Below, piece after piece: positions 18,252-25,735 of a stretch of DNA of 64,000 nt. The stretch spans positions 3,829,501 through 3,893,500 of the forward strand of contig CP075525.1 in the NCBI GenBank assembly GCA_025808415.1, read 5' to 3'. The number at the start of each line of letters is the position of its first letter. Position 1 is the stretch's first letter. Made by a program: the position numbers and the translations under genes. This DNA is from Cyclobacteriaceae bacterium. GTDB taxonomy: Bacteria > Bacteroidota > Bacteroidia > Cytophagales > Cyclobacteriaceae. The notes below the pieces were generated by a model that saw only the letters and a program-made list of their open reading frames with translations, ran no database searches and was not told the DNA's origin.

Positions 18252-19346
18252 ATGGAAAAGTTTACACTTGGCATTGAAGAGGAGTACATGGTGATCGATC
18301 CGGTTACCCGCGAACTCACCTCGCACGATCAACGGATTGTTGATGCCGCCCAACACATTTTAAAAGACCGTGTAAAAGCAGAAATGCACCAGGCTGTGGT
18401 TGAAGTAGGCACCGGAATTTGTGCCGATATTCAGGAAGCCAGTGCCGATATACGCGGCTTGCGAAAATTGGTATGCGGCATTGCACAAAACATGGGCTTT
18501 CGAATTGGTGCTGCCGGTACGCACCCGTTTTCGCATTGGTCGAAACAATTGATTACGCCCAATCCGCGCTACGATGAAATCGTGAACGAGATGCAGGAAG
18601 CTGCACGATCAAACCTGATTTTTGGCTTGCATGTGCATGTGGGTATTGCCGATAAAAATATGGCAATACATATCATGAATACCATCCGGTACTTTCTGCC
18701 ACACGTATATGCCCTGTCGTGCAACAGTCCGTTTTGGGAAGGGCGAAACACCGGCTTTAAATCCTTCCGAACAAAAGTTTTCGATAAGTTCCCCCGCACC
18801 GGCTTACCCGATTATTTTGCTGACTGGGATGAGTTTAAAAATTATGTAAACCTGCTGATCAAAACCGGTTGCATCGACAACGCCAAAAAAATCTGGTGGG
18901 ATGTTCGCGTACATCCCTTTTTCGATACCATTGAATTCCGCATTTGCGATGTGCCCTCACGCGTAGATGAAACATTGGCCATTGCAGCAGTTTTCCAGGC
19001 ACTGGTAGCTAAACTGTATAAGCTTCGTAAGCAAAACATGAGTTTCATTGTTTATACACGTGCCCTCATAAACGAAAACAAATGGCGCGCCTGCCGCTAT
19101 GGCATCGATGGTAAACTGATAGACTTTGGCAAACAAACAGAAGTAGAAACACGGGCGCTGATAATGGAACTTCTTGAGTTTATTGATGATGTTGTTGATG
19201 AACTTGGAAGCCGGGACGCCATCCGTTATGTTTACACCATGCTTGAGCACGGAACCGGTGCCGATCGGCAACTGGCCGTGTTTAACCAAACCGGTAACCT
19301 GGAAAATGTGGTTGACTACATTATTGCTGAAACAAGTAATTGCTGA
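18252..19346 (+). CDS. GCS2/YbdK-type carboxylate-amine ligase (cluster gene D)
   Basis: This 364-residue protein is of the glutamate-cysteine ligase type 2 (YbdK) family, glutamine-synthetase fold. It has the N-terminal LGIEEEYMVIDPVTREL, the metal/nucleotide stretch HQAVVEVGTGIC, GLHVHVGI, WWDVRVHPFFDTIEFRICD, and RYGIDGKLIDF. Members activate a carboxylate (often the gamma-carboxyl of Glu) with ATP and condense it with an amine; E. coli YbdK has weak Glu-Cys ligase activity. Here it is operonic with ATP-grasp genes rather than with a glutathione synthetase (gshB), which argues for another product. Spacing is 30 bp upstream and 32 bp downstream. Confidence 0.92.
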   Translation: MEKFTLGIEEEYMVIDPVTRELTSHDQRIVDAAQHILKDRVKAEMHQAVVEVGTGICADIQEASADIRGLRKLVCGIAQNMGFRIGAAGTHPFSHWSKQLITPNPRYDEIVNEMQEAARSNLIFGLHVHVGIADKNMAIHIMNTIRYFLPHVYALSCNSPFWEGRNTGFKSFRTKVFDKFPRTGLPDYFADWDEFKNYVNLLIKTGCIDNAKKIWWDVRVHPFFDTIEFRICDVPSRVDETLAIAAVFQALVAKLYKLRKQNMSFIVYTRALINENKWRACRYGIDGKLIDFGKQTEVETRALIMELLEFIDDVVDELGSRDAIRYVYTMLEHGTGADRQLAVFNQTGNLENVVDYIIAETSNC

Positions 19347-19378
19347 AGCAGAAATTTTTAAACTGAAATATTACATTA

Positions 19379-20218
19379 GTGACAGCACGGGATAACATAC
19401 GCATAGCTGTACTTGATTTGTATGAAGGAATGCCCAACGAAGGCATGCGCGGCATCCGACAACTCATTCAGGAATTCACGGCAGACTCCCATCTTCCAGT
19501 CACGTTTGATGTATTTGATGTGCGGTTACAATGCGAAGTGCCTGGAACGGATTATGACATTTATATCAGCAGTGGCGGACCAGGAAGTCCGTTGGATAGT
19601 AAGGGCTCACTTTGGGAGCGTAAATACTTTGCCTTAATGGATGCACTGCACGAGCACAATGCCCGACATCCGCAGGAAAAAAAACATGTGTTGCTCATCT
19701 GCCATTCCTTTCAACTCTATTGCCGGCATTACGGTTATGCCAAAGTAAGCAAGCGAAAAAGCACTTCCTTTGGGGTAATGCCCGTGCATAAAACGGATGC
19801 CGGTATGCATGAACCCCTTTTCAGGAGCCTGAACGATCCGCTATGGGCCGTTGACTCGCGTGACTATCAGATTACCGAACCCGATGTTGATAAAATTGAA
19901 CAACGCGGGGGGGCATTGTTGGCCATTGAAAAGTATCGTCCGCATGTCCATTTCGACAGGGCCGTAATGGCCATACGCTTTGATGAAGCCTTTATTGGCA
20001 CACAGTTCCATCCCGAAGCCGATGCTCCCGGCATGCGCATGTACCTGCTTCGCGAAGACAAGAAAGAACTGGTTATTCAAAAACACGGTGAGAAAAAATA
20101 CTGGGACATGCTTGACCACTTGGGTGACCCGGACAAAATTATGGCCACGTACCATGCCGTAGTTCCACGCTTTTTAATGATGGGCCTTCAAACACAGTTA
20201 TCTTCTGTTTTATCATGA
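19379..20218 (+). CDS. Class I glutamine amidotransferase-like protein (cluster gene E)
   Basis: This is a 279-residue GATase1-fold enzyme. The oxyanion-loop region is ISSGGPGSPLDS. The nucleophile Cys is in LLICHSFQLYC, where the usual G-x-C-x-G is altered to ICHSFQ. The His and Glu of the triad are in GTQFHPEADAPG. All three catalytic residues are therefore present, so hydrolase activity is plausible. It may release ammonia from Gln for a partner ligase, or cleave a gamma-glutamyl bond as PuuD does. Start is a GTG at 19379; there is no upstream ATG in frame. Its stop overlaps the next start by 4 bp. Confidence 0.85.
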   Translation: MTARDNIRIAVLDLYEGMPNEGMRGIRQLIQEFTADSHLPVTFDVFDVRLQCEVPGTDYDIYISSGGPGSPLDSKGSLWERKYFALMDALHEHNARHPQEKKHVLLICHSFQLYCRHYGYAKVSKRKSTSFGVMPVHKTDAGMHEPLFRSLNDPLWAVDSRDYQITEPDVDKIEQRGGALLAIEKYRPHVHFDRAVMAIRFDEAFIGTQFHPEADAPGMRMYLLREDKKELVIQKHGEKKYWDMLDHLGDPDKIMATYHAVVPRFLMMGLQTQLSSVLS

Positions 20219-21405
20219 TCGATTCGGTCAGGCGTGAATACAATAAGTTCTTTTCAGACGAGAAGTACAATCGCTTTATTGATGCCCTTAATCGCTACTA
20301 TGATTTCCCGATAAAATTCCGTGTGGCTGAAACACCTGTATTTGTTGGCCGCGACTTAAAACAAAAATTAATTCAGGCTTCGGATAGCATCGTGGATTTG
20401 TTGGCGAGCGATGAACTAAAGAAAAAAACCGAACGGGCTATACCAAAACATTTATATGTGCCAAACGAAGATGACCATACCCTCTTTCTGGCGCTTGATT
20501 TTGGTATTGTAAAATCATCAACAGGCGAACTGCAACCTCAACTCATTGAAATGCAGGGTTTCCCTTCTTTGTTTTGCTGGCAGGATTTTCTATCGAATCG
20601 CTATCGCGAGCACTTTCCGATTCCTGAAACCCTGAATTCACATATTGGCTTGAGTAGCGCTGAATATCAGCAATTGATTTCAAAAATTCTGCTGAATGGT
20701 CATGATCCGGCAGAAGTAATTTTGCTGGAAATCGATCCGCTTCAGCAAAACACCGCTATCGATTTCGTGGTTACCAAACAGTACACCGGCATTGAACCTG
20801 TACACATTGGCAATGTGAAGCGCGAAGGAAGAAAATTGTTTTATTCCCTTAACGGAAAAAAAACCCAGGTAAAGCGCATTTATAACCGCGTAATTTTTGA
20901 TGAACTGACCGCCCGCAAGGATTTACCACTTGACTTTAACCTGACTGAAGAAGTGGATGTGGAGTGGGCCGGACATCCCAACTGGTTTTTCCGCATCAGC
21001 AAATTCACCATGCCGTTTATTAAAAGTGAGTATGTTCCTGAGTGCCGCTTTTTAAGCGACTATGATCAATTTCCAGATGATCTGCAGAACTATGTACTTA
21101 AACCCCTATTCTCTTTTTCCGGCAGCGGCATCATCTTTCATGTTAAAAAAGAAGACGTGACTTCTATTCCCAATGAGGAGCGTCATAATTTTTTATTGCA
21201 ACGAAAAATCCAGTACGAGCCCGTGATACAAGCGCCCGATGGTTTGGTGAAAACTGAAATCAGGTTATTGTTTGTGTGGGAAAAGGGAGAGGCTCGTCCA
21301 CGTTTAGTTACCAACCTCGCCCGGTTAAGCCGTGGAGAAATGATTGGCGTAAAATTTAATATGAACAAAACCTGGGTGGGCGGATCGGTGTGCTTCTTTG
21401 AATAG
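20215..21405 (+). CDS. ATP-grasp-like protein of unknown function (cluster gene F)
   Basis: This 396-residue protein overlaps the amidotransferase gene by 4 bp (ATGA), indicating tight coupling. The C-terminal half looks ATP-grasp-like: YVLKPLFSFSGSGI (Lys plus Gly/Ser loop), NFLLQRKIQYEPV, KTEIRLLFVWEKGE, then LARLSRGEMIGVKFN with a final acidic, aromatic GGSVCFFE. The N-terminal half contains LYVPNEDDHTLFLALDFG and IEMQGFPSLFCWQDF. No canonical E/N metal pair is obvious, so it may be an inactive or divergent ligase. It is the last gene of the run and is followed by a strong hairpin. I do not recognise a named family for it. Confidence 0.75.
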   Translation: MIDSVRREYNKFFSDEKYNRFIDALNRYYDFPIKFRVAETPVFVGRDLKQKLIQASDSIVDLLASDELKKKTERAIPKHLYVPNEDDHTLFLALDFGIVKSSTGELQPQLIEMQGFPSLFCWQDFLSNRYREHFPIPETLNSHIGLSSAEYQQLISKILLNGHDPAEVILLEIDPLQQNTAIDFVVTKQYTGIEPVHIGNVKREGRKLFYSLNGKKTQVKRIYNRVIFDELTARKDLPLDFNLTEEVDVEWAGHPNWFFRISKFTMPFIKSEYVPECRFLSDYDQFPDDLQNYVLKPLFSFSGSGIIFHVKKEDVTSIPNEERHNFLLQRKIQYEPVIQAPDGLVKTEIRLLFVWEKGEARPRLVTNLARLSRGEMIGVKFNMNKTWVGGSVCFFE

Positions 21406-21433
21406 CGCCAGCACTAAATGGCTAACCGTCTAA

Positions 21434-21470
21434 AAAAATTTAAAGCCCCCATGCTTTAACAAGGGGGCTT
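21434..21470. terminator. Bidirectional terminator after the amidoligase operon
   Basis: The stem AAGCCCCC/GGGGGCTT (21443-21450 and 21463-21470) has a 12-base loop. On the minus strand it is followed by AAATTTTTTT, so it best serves the convergent small gene at 21487. It could also stop the plus-strand operon. Confidence 0.8.
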
Positions 21471-21486
21471 GATGTTTCTACTAAAA

Positions 21487-21672
21487 CTACGCTACTACAA
21501 AACAGCGATTTAAAATCGCCTCATACTGATTCCCAAACCTGGTGTAACACCATTGTTTGAGCTCCCGGATGTCATCGCCAATCAACATTTTGATGGCCTT
21601 TCGAAGCTCTTTTTCAAAGAGCTGGGCGTCAAAACTCACTTTCGTGAGCACCTTCTTTACATAACTCAGCAT
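21487..21672 (-). CDS. Small conserved-looking protein of unknown function
   Basis: This 61-residue, Lys-rich protein starts MLSYVKKVLTKVSFDAQLF and contains FEKELRKAIKMLIGDDIRELKQWCYTRFG, predicted as two amphipathic helices, ending RCFVVA. It has its own terminator 17 bp after the stop. The coding-like composition, terminator placement and absence of a better frame support a real gene. It has no recognisable motif; a small regulatory or adaptor role is a guess only. Confidence 0.65.
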   Translation of the reverse strand: MLSYVKKVLTKVSFDAQLFEKELRKAIKMLIGDDIRELKQWCYTRFGNQYEAILNRCFVVA

Positions 21673-21796
21673 AGCAATAAAGTAAGGAACGGTTTAAAAA
21701 ATAATTACGCTTAACACAGTTAAATTTAGCATGGAGTTAAATTAACTGAAAGAACATTTTTACTTTTAAACGTTCATTTTGGTACAGCGATTGAGT

Positions 21797-23245
21797 ATGA
21801 GGCCGGATTTTTCGATAAACGTTCTTTTCACGCTTTTACTAACCAGTTTAGCCGCAACGTTCGCTAGCGGACAAGGCATCCAAATTACCCTTGGTCCCGA
21901 TGAAATCGGGCAGAATCAGGGTTGGACGATAACGGTAAGCATTCAAAACGACCGTTTAAGAAGCATCGATAACTTCCCCGATATTGAAGGTTTTACCAAA
22001 GGCGGCCAGTCAACCTCATCGCAAACCAGTTTCATCAATGGTCAAACCTCCTCCTCGCAAAGCATCATCATGAACTACATCCCCAAACGCCAGGGTGTTA
22101 TTACGGTGCCCCCATTTAAAATGAAGGTTAACGATCAGGTAATTTCATCCGAAGGGAAAAAAGTAACAGTAGGCGCACCGGTAACACAGCCACGGCAATA
22201 CGATCCTTTCAGGAGTTTCTTTGAGCGCGACAATACTTATGGTGCCCCGCCAACAGAATATATCGATATTAAGGAAGATGCCTTTTTGGCATTGACCACC
22301 GGTAAAGATGAAGTTTATGCAGGCGAAGGTTTTAATGCCGTGCTCGCCTTTTATGTAGCCGAGGACAACAAGGCTCCCCTTTACTGGCACCAAATCAGCA
22401 AACAACTTTCAGAAATTTTAAAAAAGATAAAACCTGCAAACTGTTGGGAAGAAAACTTTAGCATTGAAAATATTGAAGGCGAACGGGTAAACGTGAATGG
22501 TAAAATGTATACCCGGTATAAGATGTACCAGGCAAATTTTTACCCTTTAAATACAGAGCCTGTTACGTTTCCCAGTGTGCCCTTGGAAATGTTGAAATAT
22601 AAAGTGGCAAAAAATCCTTCCTTCTTTGGTCAGAACCGGCAAGAAGATTTCAAAACATTTTATTCCAAACCCAAAACAGTTAAGGTTAAAGAACTGCCGC
22701 CACACCCGCTAAGCAAGCAGGTAGCCGTGGGCGATTATCGGTTGGAGGAAAAAATAAGTTCAACCGCGCTGGAAACCGGAAAAAGCTTTTCATACGATTT
22801 TATTATCTACGGTGAAGGAAACATATCATCCATTGAAAAACCTGCTGTAAAGAATACGGCTAACTTTGATTTTTACGAGCCCAACGTAAGGCAGAACATC
22901 AGGCGCGAAAACAACCGCGTTACCGGCAGCAAAACATTCAGCTACTTTATTATCCCAAAAGAACCAGGGGAATTTAAGTTAGGTGATGATTTTAAGTGGG
23001 TGTTCTTCAATCCGACAAAAAAAGCATATGACACACTGATGGCCAAAGCAGCAGTAGTAGTGCAGGGAGAAAGTTTGAAGAACGAAGTAATTGAATCGGT
23101 GGATGCAGGTTCCTTCTATGATCAGATCAACTTTGCAGACAATACGTTGAGAAGTGTATCCAATGGCGGGTGGATGAAAATCGTTCTGAACATTTTTATT
23201 TTGGTGATGTTGGCCGGATCGGCTTATCTTGTGTTCAAGAAGTAA
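21797..23245 (+). CDS. batD: BatD-like exported/membrane-anchored protein
   Basis: This is a BatD (oxygen-tolerance) family protein, taken from the ATG at 21797 (482 residues; a TTG lies six codons upstream). A signal peptide (to about residue 28) is followed by repeated Ig-like beta domains with the family phrases QITLGPDEIGQNQGWTITV, NYIPKRQGVITVPPFKM, and YFIIPKEPGEFKLG. A C-terminal membrane helix spans about 458-476. BatD is classically encoded with MoxR/BatA/BatB, which are absent here, so this is an orphan copy. It abuts aroC (stop TAA directly followed by ATG). Confidence 0.9.
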   Translation: MRPDFSINVLFTLLLTSLAATFASGQGIQITLGPDEIGQNQGWTITVSIQNDRLRSIDNFPDIEGFTKGGQSTSSQTSFINGQTSSSQSIIMNYIPKRQGVITVPPFKMKVNDQVISSEGKKVTVGAPVTQPRQYDPFRSFFERDNTYGAPPTEYIDIKEDAFLALTTGKDEVYAGEGFNAVLAFYVAEDNKAPLYWHQISKQLSEILKKIKPANCWEENFSIENIEGERVNVNGKMYTRYKMYQANFYPLNTEPVTFPSVPLEMLKYKVAKNPSFFGQNRQEDFKTFYSKPKTVKVKELPPHPLSKQVAVGDYRLEEKISSTALETGKSFSYDFIIYGEGNISSIEKPAVKNTANFDFYEPNVRQNIRRENNRVTGSKTFSYFIIPKEPGEFKLGDDFKWVFFNPTKKAYDTLMAKAAVVVQGESLKNEVIESVDAGSFYDQINFADNTLRSVSNGGWMKIVLNIFILVMLAGSAYLVFKK

Positions 23246-24316
23246 ATGAACAGCTACGGAAAACTTTTTCGGATAACCACCTTTGGCGAATCACATGGTC
23301 CGGCTATTGGCGTGGTCGTTGATGGTTGTCCGGCCGGACTTGAAATAGATGAATCTTTTATCCAAGCCGAACTGAATCGTAGAAAACCTGGCCAATCGAA
23401 AATAACTACCCAACGCAAGGAAGACGACACTTTTAAAATACTAAGCGGAGTGTTTCAGGGAAAAACAACCGGTGCGCCTATTGCCATTGTTATTGAAAAC
23501 CAGGATCAGCGAAGCAAAGATTACAGTCATTTGGAAAATACGTTTCGTCCCTCCCATGCCGACTATACCTATGAAACCAAGTACGGTATTCGTGATTACC
23601 GTGGTGGCGGAAGAAGTTCAGCCCGTGAAACGGCTGCCCGTGTAGCCGCTGGGGCGATTGCCAAACAGTTGTTGAAAAATCATTCCATCGAAATAAATGC
23701 TTATGTGTCGCAGGTAGGGGATGTTCAATCACCTTCTTACACACAACTGGATCTTTCAAAAACCGAAGACAATATTGTTCGATGTCCACATCCGGCTACA
23801 GCCGAGAAAATGATTGCGTTGATTGATCAAATTCGCCTAAACCGCGATACTATTGGTGGTGTGGTAACCTGTGTGATAAAAAATACACCCGTGGGTTTAG
23901 GTGAACCGGTGTTTGATAAACTTCATGCCGAACTCGGAAAAGCCATGCTCAGCATAAATGCGGTTAAAGGTTTTGAATACGGCAGTGGCTTTGAAGGAAC
24001 AAAACTCACGGGCTCGCAGCATAATGATGAGTTTGTAAATGAGGGTGGAAAAATAAAAACTAAGGGCAATCACTCAGGCGGTATCCAAGGCGGCATCAGT
24101 AATGGAGAAGATATCTATTTCAAGGTGGCCTTTAAACCCGTGGCCACCATTATGCAGGACCAGCAAAGTGTAGATAAAGAAGGAAATGAAGTTACCGTAA
24201 GCGGAAAGGGGAGACACGATCCGTGTGTGGTCCCGCGTGCAGTGCCCATTGTTGAAGCCATGGCTGCCCTGGTGCTGGCCGATTTCTTACTTCGCGCAAA
24301 AATTTCGCGGCTATAA
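23246..24316 (+). CDS. aroC: Chorismate synthase
   Basis: AroC makes chorismate from EPSP using reduced FMN, the last common step to aromatic amino acids. The protein of 356 residues begins MNSYGKLFRITTFGESHG, with the family motifs RPSHADYTYETKYGIRDYRGGGRSSARETAARVAAGAIA and GNHSGGIQGGISNG-type sequence (split here to stay brief), and RHDPCVVPRAVPIVEAM. All signature regions are intact. It is sandwiched without gaps between batD and a TPM-domain gene, so translational coupling is likely. Confidence 0.98.
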   Translation: MNSYGKLFRITTFGESHGPAIGVVVDGCPAGLEIDESFIQAELNRRKPGQSKITTQRKEDDTFKILSGVFQGKTTGAPIAIVIENQDQRSKDYSHLENTFRPSHADYTYETKYGIRDYRGGGRSSARETAARVAAGAIAKQLLKNHSIEINAYVSQVGDVQSPSYTQLDLSKTEDNIVRCPHPATAEKMIALIDQIRLNRDTIGGVVTCVIKNTPVGLGEPVFDKLHAELGKAMLSINAVKGFEYGSGFEGTKLTGSQHNDEFVNEGGKIKTKGNHSGGIQGGISNGEDIYFKVAFKPVATIMQDQQSVDKEGNEVTVSGKGRHDPCVVPRAVPIVEAMAALVLADFLLRAKISRL

Positions 24317-25735
24317 ATGAAACATGTTTATCTAATATGGATGTTGCTGGTAATCCCACTGGCAACACAGGCACAGTCATACACAGTAGAAACGGTGCCC
24401 AACACCAAATTGGTTAACAACAGTTATGTAAGCGATCCTTCGCGAATTCTGAATGACAGCACAGTGGCGCGTATTAATCAGTTGCTTGGTAATTTAGAGA
24501 AGACCGCTACAGCTCAGGTTGCCGTGGTTATGCTGCCATCCATTGGCAATGAAAATCTTTTTGATTTTGCGCAACGATTATTCGTCTATTGGGGTATTGG
24601 CCGTGCCGGTAAAGACAATGGTTTGTTGATTCTTTTTGTTATGGATCAACGAAACATTCGATTTCATACGGGTAAGGGATTAGAGGGTGTATTGCCTGAC
24701 GTTACTTGCAAGCGTATTCAGCAGCGGTTTATGGTACCCTACTTCAAAGAAGGTGACTATAACACTGGGATGTTAAACGGAATTAATGCTACTGTTTCAA
24801 TCCTGTCGAAACCTGAAGCAATTGAAGAAATATTTGCACGCGATTCATCACAAGATCACTACGCTTACCTAGCACTTGCCGGGTTATATGCTGTTGTTGC
24901 CATGGTGTTTTTTCTGATCGTCACCTTAAACGGAAAATTCAAACCATCACCGGATTATCCTAAGGTTACCATAACCAGATTGTATTGGCTGCTTCTCTAT
25001 CTTGTTTTGCCATTATTGCTGCTTTTCACTGCATACAATCTAAAATGGTCGCTCGGCTTATTCATGGTGGTGCTTTACAGCCTTATTGTTTTTTGGTTTG
25101 CCGAACGGTTTGTCCGGGTTTCTTCTATAGGAAAGAAATTTGTGAACCACGGTCAGCAGCAGGATGCCTACAACTTCATGAATAAACAGAAATGGTATTG
25201 GTTACTAGCGGCTATATTTTTTCCGATCCCCATGATTTTGGTTTATCAACTTCTTCGAAGAAAGAGGAACAGTTTCAGGAACCACCCGCGCTTATGCAGG
25301 AAATGCGGAACACAAACCGTTAAACTTTCGGAAGCGCAGGAAGATGAATTTTTAAAAGACGGACAAATAACCGAGGAAAAAATCGGCACGATTGATTATG
25401 ATGTATGGAAGTGCAACACCTGCGGATCCGTTGAAACACTACGTTACCCGAATAAGAAATCAAAATTCACGCATTGTCCTAAATGTGGTTTCATGACATA
25501 TCACTTTGGCGCCAGGCGAACCATTGAAAGTGCTTCATACACTTCAGATGGCTATGGTGAAGAAGAACGCACATGCATGCATTGTGGTCATCATCATTTG
25601 GATAAATTTATCATTCCCATGCTGGTTGTATCTTCTTCATCCGGCAGCGACAGCAGTTCCTCGTCCTCAAGCGATAGTGGTGGCAGTTGGGGCGGTGGCG
25701 ATTCGGGTGGAGGTGGTGCCAGTTCAAGCTGGTAA
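24317..25735 (+). CDS. TPM-domain membrane protein with zinc ribbons and Gly/Ser tail
   Basis: This 472-residue protein is of the YgcG/TPM family. The signal peptide (1-20, ending TQAQ) is followed by an extracytoplasmic TPM domain (about 45-165) with VAVVMLPSIGNENLFDFAQRLFVYWGIG, GKDNGLLILFVMDQRNIRF and the GKGLEGVLPD motif. Membrane segments lie near 185-205, 225-275 and 295-315. Four CxxC knuckles (CRKCGTQ, CNTCGS, CPKCGF, CMHCGH) suggest two cytoplasmic zinc ribbons. The tail is a Ser run followed by Gly/Trp repeats, usual for YgcG proteins. Its 3' end overlaps the convergent ATPase gene by 12 bp. TPM domains are linked to photosystem II repair in plants; their bacterial role is unclear. 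Confidence 0.88.
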   Translation: MKHVYLIWMLLVIPLATQAQSYTVETVPNTKLVNNSYVSDPSRILNDSTVARINQLLGNLEKTATAQVAVVMLPSIGNENLFDFAQRLFVYWGIGRAGKDNGLLILFVMDQRNIRFHTGKGLEGVLPDVTCKRIQQRFMVPYFKEGDYNTGMLNGINATVSILSKPEAIEEIFARDSSQDHYAYLALAGLYAVVAMVFFLIVTLNGKFKPSPDYPKVTITRLYWLLLYLVLPLLLLFTAYNLKWSLGLFMVVLYSLIVFWFAERFVRVSSIGKKFVNHGQQQDAYNFMNKQKWYWLLAAIFFPIPMILVYQLLRRKRNSFRNHPRLCRKCGTQTVKLSEAQEDEFLKDGQITEEKIGTIDYDVWKCNTCGSVETLRYPNKKSKFTHCPKCGFMTYHFGARRTIESASYTSDGYGEEERTCMHCGHHHLDKFIIPMLVVSSSSGSDSSSSSSSDSGGSWGGGDSGGGGASSSW

